A DNA stretch of 18,659 nucleotides from CASQEL01 sp036655975 (GTDB taxonomy: Bacteria > Desulfobacterota > Desulfovibrionia > Desulfovibrionales > Desulfovibrionaceae). Under the pieces are notes generated by a model. That model worked only from the letters and a program-made list of their open reading frames with translations. It was not told the origin of the DNA and did no database searches. This document shows positions 1 to 6,119 of this stretch, piece by piece. The DNA is taken from positions 1-18,659 of the forward strand of contig JAVVPD010000039.1 of assembly GCA_036655975.1 (NCBI GenBank), read 5' to 3'. A program made the translations under genes and the position numbers. How positions within the stretch are numbered: position 1 is the first letter of the stretch; each line of letters opens with the position of its first letter.

Positions 1-234
1 AGCCCCGCGTACACGCATTACGCGTTTTCCATTTCCCAGCAAGACTTCCCCGCCTTTGCCGCCCGCCTGCGCGCCGCCGGCGTGCCCGAATGGCAGCAAA
101 ACCGCAGCGCCGGCGATTCCCTGTATTTTCTCGACCCGGACGGCCACCGGCTGGAAGCCCATGCTGGCAGCCTTGCGCAGCGGCTGGCGGCCTGCCGCGC
201 AGCGCCGTATCAGGGCATGGTGTTCGAGGATTGA
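1..234 (+). CDS. fosA: FosA-type fosfomycin thiol transferase, C-terminal 77 residues (5' end off the window)
   Basis: Frame 1 is open from the first base to the TGA at 232-234. FosA enzymes are metal-dependent, vicinal-oxygen-chelate fold proteins that open the fosfomycin epoxide with glutathione. The visible part contains the second metal His (THYAF, residue 6 of the fragment), the Asn-Arg-Ser loop and Tyr that contact substrate (residues 34-42), the FLDPDGHRLEAH block with the metal Glu (residue 52), and the Arg in the SLAQRLAACR tail (residue 61). It ends with the family-typical PYQGMVF. About 58 N-terminal residues, including the first metal His, are missing because the window starts inside the gene. 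It lies in the left, foreign piece of this chimeric contig, so it says nothing about resistance in the organism carrying the genes after 846. Family assignment is confident; activity cannot be judged. Confidence 0.92.
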   Translation, partial: SPAYTHYAFSISQQDFPAFAARLRAAGVPEWQQNRSAGDSLYFLDPDGHRLEAHAGSLAQRLAACRAAPYQGMVFED

Positions 235-501
235 GAGCGGCAAGATCGCATATTCAGTAAATTTATTAAATTCATTATAAAACAAAAAATGCAAGCGCCG
301 TTGCTGTGAAAAAACACTGTCACGCCTCGATACACCTCTGATAACCTTGCTTTTAAGACTTAATCAGGCTGACAAGGTTCCATCCATCAATCGGCAAATT
401 TGCCACATTTTATTGTATAAATAAAAATATTGATTGAAAATAGTTAACATTTATTTGGCAAATTCACTAAAATCGATGACGCATCAGGAAATTCCCAATG
501 A
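235..501. other. AT-rich intergenic spacer of the left piece
   Basis: No credible gene is seen. The stretch is much richer in A and T than the genes on either side. It contains a 12-bp palindrome with a possible promoter (listed separately). It leads into the cyclic-di-GMP riboswitch, so it most likely holds the promoter of the gene at 680. Confidence 0.6.
391..421 (+). promoter_or_regulatory. Candidate promoter overlapped by palindromic operator GGCAAATTTGCC
   Basis: A perfect 12-bp palindrome, GGCAAATTTGCC, spans 393-404. A possible -10 element TATAAA lies at 416-421, and a 4/6 -35 match (TCGGCA, 391-396) overlaps the palindrome with a 19-bp spacer. One half-site, GGCAAATT, recurs at 457-464. 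A repressor-type operator over the promoter of the riboswitch transcript is a reasonable reading. No known regulator is recognised and the spacer is long, so this is tentative. Confidence 0.35.
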
Positions 502-599
502 TGCATGATCAGTTTTGAGGGCAAACCCGTCGAAAGGCGGGGACGCAAAGCCACCGGCCTACCGCGCGCAAGCGCCACGGCAGCGGGGCTGCCAATGCA
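502..599 (+). ncRNA. Cyclic-di-GMP-I riboswitch (GEMM-I)
   Basis: The core of the class I cyclic-di-GMP aptamer is plainly readable. It has AGGGCAAACC (518-527), a six-pair stem capped by a GAAA tetraloop (526-531 with 536-541, loop 532-535), then GGACGCAAAGCC and CCGGCCTA, the tetraloop-receptor and ligand-binding strand. The second arm closes with GCGGGGCTGCC near 583-594. A short P1 helix can form between TGCAT (502-506) and ATGCA (595-599). The order, spacing and invariant bases match the Vibrio Vc2-type aptamer. It sits about 80 nt upstream of the lipoprotein gene at 680, so second-messenger level probably controls that gene. The expression platform between 600 and 679 is not obvious, and no U-run terminator is seen. 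The outer limits are approximate. Confidence 0.93.
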
Positions 600-679
600 G
601 GGCCGGGACCGCCAGCGCGCGGCGCCAGCCTGGAAGCATTGTCGAGATGTGGCCCTCGCCCAACTCGGAGAGTTTCGCC

Positions 680-812
680 ATGAAAAAATTCATTCCCCCG
701 CATCCCCGCCACGGGCGTTTGCTGCTGGGCGCCACCGCCGCCCTCCAGCTGGGCGCGTGCGGCCCCGGCCAGGAGACGACGGCGCCGCCCGCCGCCCTCG
801 CCACGCTACCCG
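680..812 (+). CDS. Probable lipoprotein under riboswitch control, N-terminal 44 residues (cut by the adapter)
   Basis: The ATG at 680 follows a GGAG ribosome site (667-670) and starts a protein beginning MKKFIPPHPRHGRLLLG. It has a basic N-region, a hydrophobic stretch, and a lipobox-like LGAC near residue 27, followed by a Gly/Glu/Thr/Ala/Pro-rich linker. That is the profile of a short lipoprotein signal peptide. The native sequence stops at 812, where adapter sequence begins. The reading frame stays open through the adapter, but those residues are artefact. The upstream GEMM-I riboswitch suggests a surface or motility-versus-biofilm role. No functional domain is left to identify. Confidence 0.7.
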
Positions 813-845
813 ACACTCTTTCCCTACACGACGCTCTTCCGCTCT
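813..845 (+). other. Embedded Illumina TruSeq Read 1 adapter marking a chimeric junction
   Basis: From my knowledge of the adapter, 32 of the 33 bases match the Illumina universal/Read 1 sequencing-primer sequence, starting ACACTCTTTCCC and ending at 845. The one difference is C for A at 842. Such a long match is not expected in a bacterial genome. Both flanking genes, a lipoprotein on the plus strand and cbiD on the minus strand, are cut exactly at its edges. The two sides also differ in gene style. The bases before and after should be treated as separate molecules. Confidence 0.96.
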
Positions 846-1030
846 ACGGGATTGAGGGCGGCGCAGCGCACGGGCACGGGAAAAAAGCGCTTGGCCTCAG
901 TAAAAGGGGGCAGGCAAACGTGTACCAGTTCGAGTGTTTGCCCGCTGAGTGCTCGGTGTAGAGCGGCGGTGGCGGCGGCGGTGGCGGCGGTGCCGGTGGT
1001 AAAACCTTCACGGAGCACGGGGCTATTCAT
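846..1030 (-). CDS. cbiD: Cobalt-precorrin-5B C1-methyltransferase, N-terminal 61 residues (cut by the adapter)
   Basis: The protein begins MNSPVLREGFTTGTAATAAA and continues with an ALHRALSG helix and a VHVCLPPF strand. The RxGFTTGTxATAAA signature is diagnostic for the N-terminus of CbiD, which uses SAM to methylate C1 in the anaerobic (early cobalt insertion) route to cobalamin. Family members are about 360 residues; only the first 61 remain before the adapter junction at 845. The start ATG (1030-1028) overlaps the TGA of the upstream gene in an ATGA arrangement, so translation is probably coupled. The overlap also makes cbiD the fourth gene of the minus-strand operon. Whether more cobalamin genes follow cannot be seen. 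Confidence 0.85.
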
Positions 1031-4000
1031 GCGCGTTTTTGGGGGCTGCACAGGCGCATCATGGCCCGCAGATATTCTTCGTGACGGTCAAGGTAGAAGG
1101 CCAGAGGGCGGGCGAAATTGCGACCGACCAAACCTTCTACAAAGAGCCGGCTGACTTCTTTTTCGCGGATCAGCACCAATTGCGATCGGGCCAGAATAAT
1201 GCGTTCTTCTTCAGACATATCTTTGACAATGGCGCGCAAAGCGTCCTGCGCGCGGGGCTGGTAAAGCCAAAAATACATCAGATCAAGCGCGTTGATAATG
1301 GTTTCGGTTTCGATGCGGCTCTTGCCTGCCTCGGTGCTGCACATGAATTGTTTGGTTTTGGCAAGAATGGCAAGCCCATCTTCTTCAGGAAACAGCAATT
1401 CTAGGCGCGTGTAGGTATCAAACAATTGGCGTAACTTTGTGCGGTAATCCCAAGCCCGCATCCGCATATTGTTTTGGCGGTCGGCAAAACCTTCAATAAT
1501 GGCAGCCACGCTGTCGGAAGCGGTTTTAGAGATAATGGCTGCCCCCGGTTGGAGCAATAGCAGGGGGTCTGCCACGCCCAAGGCCGACATGATGTCGAGC
1601 AGCAGGGTACTGTACAGCACGGATATGGGAATAGCCAAAGCCGAGCGAAACATGTTGCCGATGATCGCCTCTTTGGGGAGGCCGCGATAGACACTGTGTG
1701 AACTCAAATAAATGCCATTGGCAATGGAAATAAAGGTGTAGACCAGCACCGGATGGTTGCCCACCGTGTAGCCCAAAAATTCTTGCAGAAAAAGCAGGCG
1801 TACCCCCAGTTCCAGTAACACCACTGAAAAACCCGTGTACATGAGCGAATCGCACAATCGCGACCAACTCACATGGCTACGCCAGCCCAACAGGGTGGAG
1901 TGGTAAAGCCCCTGTCCGGCCATGACTGATTGGACGATATTGCGGAAACAGGTGATGGCAAACCAGATGGCTGGGCCAAACCAGGCCAACACCCACCACG
2001 ATTGGGTATACTGGAAGGCGCACACTGCCGGAATGAAGCCCGCCAGCACCTTCAGAAAATTGCGTAAGCGAGTGTTCAGATAAAATTGGTTGGGGGGCAA
2101 GGGGGACAGGGCCAGTGCCGTATGGTTTTGTTCCAGCACTTTGCGTTGTGCCGTCAGGGTACCCCCTAGAGGAGCGATATTGCCGTTGTGCTGCACCACG
2201 GTGGTGGAAGAATGGGAAATCCACGCGTGTTCCTTGCTGTACCCAAGTGCCCTGCAACCGGGAATTTTGCGTAGCAGTCTGGTGAGGGGCAGGCCCAAGC
2301 GGGGGTCTGCCAAGGGTTTGTAACTAATAACTTTATGTATTTCAACTTGAATGGGAATGGTGACGTCCATGCAAGCTTGGTGTGCACAATAGCGCTGCCC
2401 CCGAGGGGTCAGTGTTTCGGGAAAGACCATCCCCATGCCCAGAGTCTTGTGTGAGCGGCTGGTGGAGTCGGTGCCAATGCGCGACCGCAGGGGAACAGCC
2501 TTATAAAAGCTTTGCAACACCGGTATGTTTCGTAATATGGCCCGCAACTGGGTGCAACGGTCTTGATTGTCGGGCAGGCCTTTTTCTTGTTGCCATTTGA
2601 GCATGTCGCGGATAATGCGCTTTAGGCGCGGCGCGGAGCCATGATTGATGGCTTGTTGCAGGCGGTTGATTTCGTGCAGATGGGTAAGCTTATTTTCGTG
2701 CCATTCCTTGAGGTTAAAAATCTCTAAATGACTGATCAGGCCTTGACATTGCCACAACAGTTCCAGCACATCTTCGGGGGTCAATTGGGCAAGGTTCAAA
2801 ATGATGCGGTGACCGCTGTTCAGGCTGGACAGCCAATTGAGCAATACCATGGGGGACAAACGCAGTAATTCTGGCGTTTCCGGTGTGATAATAGGCAATT
2901 GCATAGGCTGCAATGCTGGATTTTTTTCGGGAATAAGCCACGTGTCGTGAATAATGGACAAGTCAAGCGTGGCAAGAAGTTCCAATTTGTGGTCGATATC
3001 GTTGCGCTTGGTCGCATCGGTCTCCATGCTTTTCCATTCGCGCAGGGTTACGGCATGCTTTTTGAGCACTGGCGAAAGCATGGTGAAAATATATTCCGCA
3101 AGATGCAGAATGGAGGCCTGCCCATGCCCGACAAAGGCGCGGAATTCTTCATCAATCAGTGGTGGTAGGGCGATGTCTAATTCTTCTTCCAGGCTGAAGC
3201 GGTGGTGGGTGTTCCATTGTTTCAGCACGTCAAAAACATAGCGCTGTTGCCACAGGGAGGCTTCGCGCCCTTTGTCCATCAGGTCGCGGACTGCCGGATC
3301 TGCCAAAAATTCTAAAAATCCGTCCGTATCCGCAAAGCCGCGCGGTACCCAGATAAAATGTACATAGCGGCCCCGAAATACGGCAGAATATTCCATACCC
3401 ACGCGCACGGAAATACCCATAATCGTTGCGGCTTCAACCACTTCACGGGCGGCTTCGGTATCCACAAAATTATAATAGATGACCGTCAGGTGTTTTATGC
3501 CCTTAATCCATGCGTCCATGATCAGATGCGTGGGGTTTTTGCGGCCCTTGGTATTGGCGTCGTGGACGTGGTGGTCAAAGGACAGTTGGCTCCAGTCTTC
3601 GGGCATTTCCACCAGATGGTACCGGTTGAGCAGGCGCCGGATAACCCGGGGATTGCCCGTGGTGGCCCGTCGAAATTCGTGGGCCAGTTTGAGCTGCGTC
3701 AATTCGTTACCGTGGGCGCGCACCAGTTCTTTCATCACCTGAATGAGCACTCGCGCGGTGTTACGGCGTAAGGTGGTTCCAGCGCTATTGAGCACTTCGT
3801 CATACAGGGCGCGTAGGGCATGCAAGCGGTCTTCAGCCTGTCCGGCCTTAAGGCTGCCCAGCAGTTTTACCACGGCTTGGGCCACGCGCATTTCTAGGGA
3901 AATGGACAAAGCCTTGATGCCGTGGGGGTGCAAGCTGGCGTCAAAGATATTGTGTTCCGTGTGGGGATCGTCGCGTGCATTGATGACCCTGTTTACAAGG

Positions 4001-4050
4001 GTGAGCAATTCACGATCCTGCTTGTCAAAATAAAATTTATTCCACCACAT
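1027..4050 (-). CDS. Large protein with PHP-like N-terminal region and C-terminal membrane domain, unknown function
   Basis: This 1007-residue protein is not one I can name. Residues 159-164 read DHHVHD, followed by a helix/strand pattern and GMEYS (218-222). The layout resembles a PHP phosphoesterase fold, with an HxH metal motif and a later GxE. The usual TDH motif is replaced by YYN, so catalysis is doubtful. The middle (about 240-660) looks soluble and largely helical. Residues about 667-701, 738-760, 766-785 and 800-826 are hydrophobic enough to be membrane segments. A soluble helical tail of about 150 residues follows. I chose the ATG at 4050 (MWWNKFYF) because it avoids overlap with the upstream racemase gene; an in-frame ATG at 4128 would overlap that gene by 47 bp. 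It lies 31 bp after the racemase gene and overlaps cbiD by 4 bp. Confidence 0.85.
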   Translation of the reverse strand: MWWNKFYFDKQDRELLTLVNRVINARDDPHTEHNIFDASLHPHGIKALSISLEMRVAQAVVKLLGSLKAGQAEDRLHALRALYDEVLNSAGTTLRRNTARVLIQVMKELVRAHGNELTQLKLAHEFRRATTGNPRVIRRLLNRYHLVEMPEDWSQLSFDHHVHDANTKGRKNPTHLIMDAWIKGIKHLTVIYYNFVDTEAAREVVEAATIMGISVRVGMEYSAVFRGRYVHFIWVPRGFADTDGFLEFLADPAVRDLMDKGREASLWQQRYVFDVLKQWNTHHRFSLEEELDIALPPLIDEEFRAFVGHGQASILHLAEYIFTMLSPVLKKHAVTLREWKSMETDATKRNDIDHKLELLATLDLSIIHDTWLIPEKNPALQPMQLPIITPETPELLRLSPMVLLNWLSSLNSGHRIILNLAQLTPEDVLELLWQCQGLISHLEIFNLKEWHENKLTHLHEINRLQQAINHGSAPRLKRIIRDMLKWQQEKGLPDNQDRCTQLRAILRNIPVLQSFYKAVPLRSRIGTDSTSRSHKTLGMGMVFPETLTPRGQRYCAHQACMDVTIPIQVEIHKVISYKPLADPRLGLPLTRLLRKIPGCRALGYSKEHAWISHSSTTVVQHNGNIAPLGGTLTAQRKVLEQNHTALALSPLPPNQFYLNTRLRNFLKVLAGFIPAVCAFQYTQSWWVLAWFGPAIWFAITCFRNIVQSVMAGQGLYHSTLLGWRSHVSWSRLCDSLMYTGFSVVLLELGVRLLFLQEFLGYTVGNHPVLVYTFISIANGIYLSSHSVYRGLPKEAIIGNMFRSALAIPISVLYSTLLLDIMSALGVADPLLLLQPGAAIISKTASDSVAAIIEGFADRQNNMRMRAWDYRTKLRQLFDTYTRLELLFPEEDGLAILAKTKQFMCSTEAGKSRIETETIINALDLMYFWLYQPRAQDALRAIVKDMSEEERIILARSQLVLIREKEVSRLFVEGLVGRNFARPLAFYLDRHEEYLRAMMRLCSPQKRA

Positions 4051-4081
4051 GGTTCTATTTCCGTTAGGCTCAATCAAAAGT

Positions 4082-4945
4082 TTATGCTTGGGGGAGGGGG
4101 CCTTCAATGTAGACCGTGCCTTCGGCAACTAAGGTCACAGGCCCATCGATACGCATACAGGAGGTGTGCGGCAGGTACGAGACACACAGAGCCGTCCCGC
4201 TGGGTTGCCACAGTGTATAGCGCGCGTCTTTTTCTGGCAAGGGGGGGCTTTGCAAACGGTGCAACAGCAGTGCACAGGCCATGGCGCCGGAACCGCACGA
4301 GCTTTCATAGCATGCACTGTGCAGCGCGCGTACCCACACAATGGGGCGCATACGCACAGCTTCCCCCTGTTTTTCCCACCAGATGCACCCTACGGCGTCG
4401 TGGTGTTCCAGCGCAAAACGCTGCCGCAGGCGGGCGGCGTCTGCTTGCCATTGCGCGGAGAGTGGATGCTGGCTTGCGTCAATCAATATATGGGCGATAC
4501 CGGGCAAAACGACAAGGTTAATGCCGGGTTCCAGCGGCTGACAGCAAACAGAATTGGGCAGAGGAACCAGCGCGGCGGACTGCAAACAACGCTGCTCGGG
4601 CTGTTGGGGGGGCTGCACTTCTAAACGGATGGGGCTGTCGAGGCCTGAGATGCACGCCGTACCATAGAGCATGCCGTCTGTAGCGTTGGGGCGTGGTCGG
4701 AGCAGACCGTGCAGGGCCAGCAAGGCACCGAGGGAACGTGTGGCGTTGACACAAAATTCTCCCCCCGCCATACGGAGCGAAGGCGTGTGCAGATCAATAA
4801 ATCCTACTTGTTCTGCGTACAGATGGAGCGGGTTCAGCAGCGTGTTTGCCACGTATTCTTGCTGGCAAGGGCTGAGTCCGGCAGCGGGCAGCAGAAGGGT
4901 GGGATTGCCGCCCGGGCTGCATTTAAAAAAAGATAGAGTGGGCAT
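4082..4945 (-). CDS. DapF-fold, cofactor-independent amino-acid racemase/epimerase
   Basis: The 287 residues show the two pseudo-symmetric catalytic motifs of the diaminopimelate-epimerase superfamily. They are GGEFCVNATRS, with catalytic Cys65, and ESSCGSGAMAC, with Glu214 and Cys217. A LPGIAHILI segment (147-155) corresponds to the HPN/GVPH loop between the halves. These enzymes interconvert L and D amino acids with a two-cysteine acid/base pair and no PLP. The first motif reads GGEFCxNATRS, not the GNGxRC of true DapF. To my recollection this is closer to the DapF-like histidine or other racemases, including the staphylopine enzyme CntK, so I do not call it dapF. No opine-synthase partner is visible. 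The gene starts 12 bp after the glycosyltransferase stop and is part of that operon. The substrate is unknown. Confidence 0.8.
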   Translation of the reverse strand: MPTLSFFKCSPGGNPTLLLPAAGLSPCQQEYVANTLLNPLHLYAEQVGFIDLHTPSLRMAGGEFCVNATRSLGALLALHGLLRPRPNATDGMLYGTACISGLDSPIRLEVQPPQQPEQRCLQSAALVPLPNSVCCQPLEPGINLVVLPGIAHILIDASQHPLSAQWQADAARLRQRFALEHHDAVGCIWWEKQGEAVRMRPIVWVRALHSACYESSCGSGAMACALLLHRLQSPPLPEKDARYTLWQPSGTALCVSYLPHTSCMRIDGPVTLVAEGTVYIEGPLPQA

Positions 4946-4957
4946 ACTAACAGCACT

Positions 4958-5875
4958 CTAGCCTTGGGAAAGGTAGAAAAAGCGTTTTATTTCCCGACGG
5001 GTCAGGGCAATCCTGTCGAACAGGTAGCCGAAAAAGCACGCGAGTACGGAAAGGACGCCCAAGGAGCTTGCCACGATCAACGAAGGGAAGCGGGGTACCA
5101 AACCGTCTTGCCAATAGGTGGACAGGATAGGGAGAAACAGCACAACAGCCCCCAGTGCCGACAGTGAGGCCAAAGGGCCGAAGAGCAGCATGGGCCGCTC
5201 AGACAGTACCAGACTGAGAATTTGTTTGGCAATACGGTAGCCGTCACGGTAGGTACTCAATTTACTCACAGAGCCATGGGGGCGTTCCGCATAGACTGTG
5301 CGAATTTCTCCAATAGCAACGCATAATTGCAGTGCGTGGACGGTCAATTCTGTTTCCGTTTCAAAGCCTGTGGTATGCGCGGGGAAAGATTTGACGAAAC
5401 GGCGGGAAAAAGCCCGGTAGCCCGAGAGAATATCGGTGAACGCCCGCCCGAAAATAAGCGCGATGGTCTTGGTGAAAATGCGGTTGCCCAAGGTGTGCCC
5501 CCTCCGATAGGCCTGTGTACTGGTGGCATCGCGGCAGGCCACCACCATATCTTTTTGTTCGTCCCACACGGCGTGCACCAAAAGTGGGGCGGCGCTGGCG
5601 TCATAGGTGGCGTCGCCGTCCACCATAACATAGACATCAGCGTCAATGTCCGCAAACATGCGCCGGACAACATTACCTTTCCCTTGCAGCGGCTCCTGAC
5701 GAACCAAAGCATGGTTGGCTAGGGCTATGGCACTGGTGCCGTCTGTAGAATTGTTGTCATAGACATAGATGGCTGCGTCAGGAAGAAAGCGTCTGAAGTC
5801 CTGAATGACCGTGGCAATAGTCGTGGATTCGTTGTAGCACGGAATACAGACGGCAATGCGTGGATCCTGTGTCAT
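4958..5875 (-). CDS. Family 2 glycosyltransferase with two C-terminal membrane segments (polyprenyl-phosphate sugar transferase type)
   Basis: The 305 residues open with IAVCIPCYNES (7-17) and contain DNNSTDGT (40-47), the metal-binding DGD (86-88) and an FETETE acceptor motif (171-176). This is the GT-A fold of dolichol/undecaprenyl-phosphate mannosyl- or glucosyltransferases. Two hydrophobic segments (about 229-252 and 262-288) and a basic tail anchor it, as in the bactoprenol-glucosyltransferase group. Such enzymes load a lipid carrier with one sugar for transfer outside the membrane. The ATG at 5875 puts the fold right at the N-terminus. An ATG at 5905 has a better-spaced AGGGA and is a real alternative. 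The frame stays open further upstream, but an ATG at 6004 would lie inside the promoter. It is the first gene of the minus-strand operon. Confidence 0.88.
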   Translation of the reverse strand: MTQDPRIAVCIPCYNESTTIATVIQDFRRFLPDAAIYVYDNNSTDGTSAIALANHALVRQEPLQGKGNVVRRMFADIDADVYVMVDGDATYDASAAPLLVHAVWDEQKDMVVACRDATSTQAYRRGHTLGNRIFTKTIALIFGRAFTDILSGYRAFSRRFVKSFPAHTTGFETETELTVHALQLCVAIGEIRTVYAERPHGSVSKLSTYRDGYRIAKQILSLVLSERPMLLFGPLASLSALGAVVLFLPILSTYWQDGLVPRFPSLIVASSLGVLSVLACFFGYLFDRIALTRREIKRFFYLSQG

Positions 5876-5975
5876 GTGTAGGTCGCCCCTCAAAAGTTTA
5901 TACATGCGTATCCCTGTGGAATGCATCGGCGTATTTTTCGGGAATACAGGTGTGAATGCGCGGAATACGTACAAA

Positions 5976-6004
5976 AATTTATCGGACTGCGCCCCTTTCG
6001 TCAA
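5976..6004 (-). promoter_or_regulatory. Sigma-70-type promoter of the GT2-racemase-PHP-like-cbiD operon
   Basis: On the minus strand TTGACG (6004-5999) is followed after exactly 17 bp by TAAATT (5981-5976), a 5/6 and 4/6 match to consensus. Transcription would begin near 5969, leaving a leader of about 65-95 nt before the candidate starts at 5905 and 5875. The position also rules out the most upstream in-frame ATG as a start. Confidence 0.6.
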
Positions 6005-6119
6005 GGTTTTGCCGACTTCAGTGTCGGGTGTGCTGCGGCGTTGCTTTTTGTGGTGTTATGGGGTAAGGCTCGAAAAAATATGTATATATACCTCCTAAAA
6101 AAAGCTATTTGAGCGGCCT

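Noticed and set aside
813..961. Reading the lipoprotein frame through the adapter to the stop at 961 as one 94-residue protein
   Set aside because: The residues after 812 are encoded by adapter and by the antisense of cbiD, so the fusion is an artefact.
824..1051. CbiD starting at the upstream ATG at 1051 and ending in the adapter
   Set aside because: The ATG at 1030 overlaps the preceding stop as ATGA and begins the conserved region directly; bases 824-845 are adapter.
4051..4128. Earlier in-frame ATG (4128) for the 1007-residue protein
   Set aside because: It would overlap the racemase gene by 47 bp and adds a low-complexity, basic N-terminus; the ATG at 4050 fits the operon spacing better.
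4082..4945. Naming the racemase gene dapF
   Set aside because: The first catalytic motif differs from true diaminopimelate epimerase and the context is not lysine or peptidoglycan synthesis.
5876..6004. Longer glycosyltransferase start at 6004
   Set aside because: It lies within the promoter -35 element, and the added residues show no family similarity.
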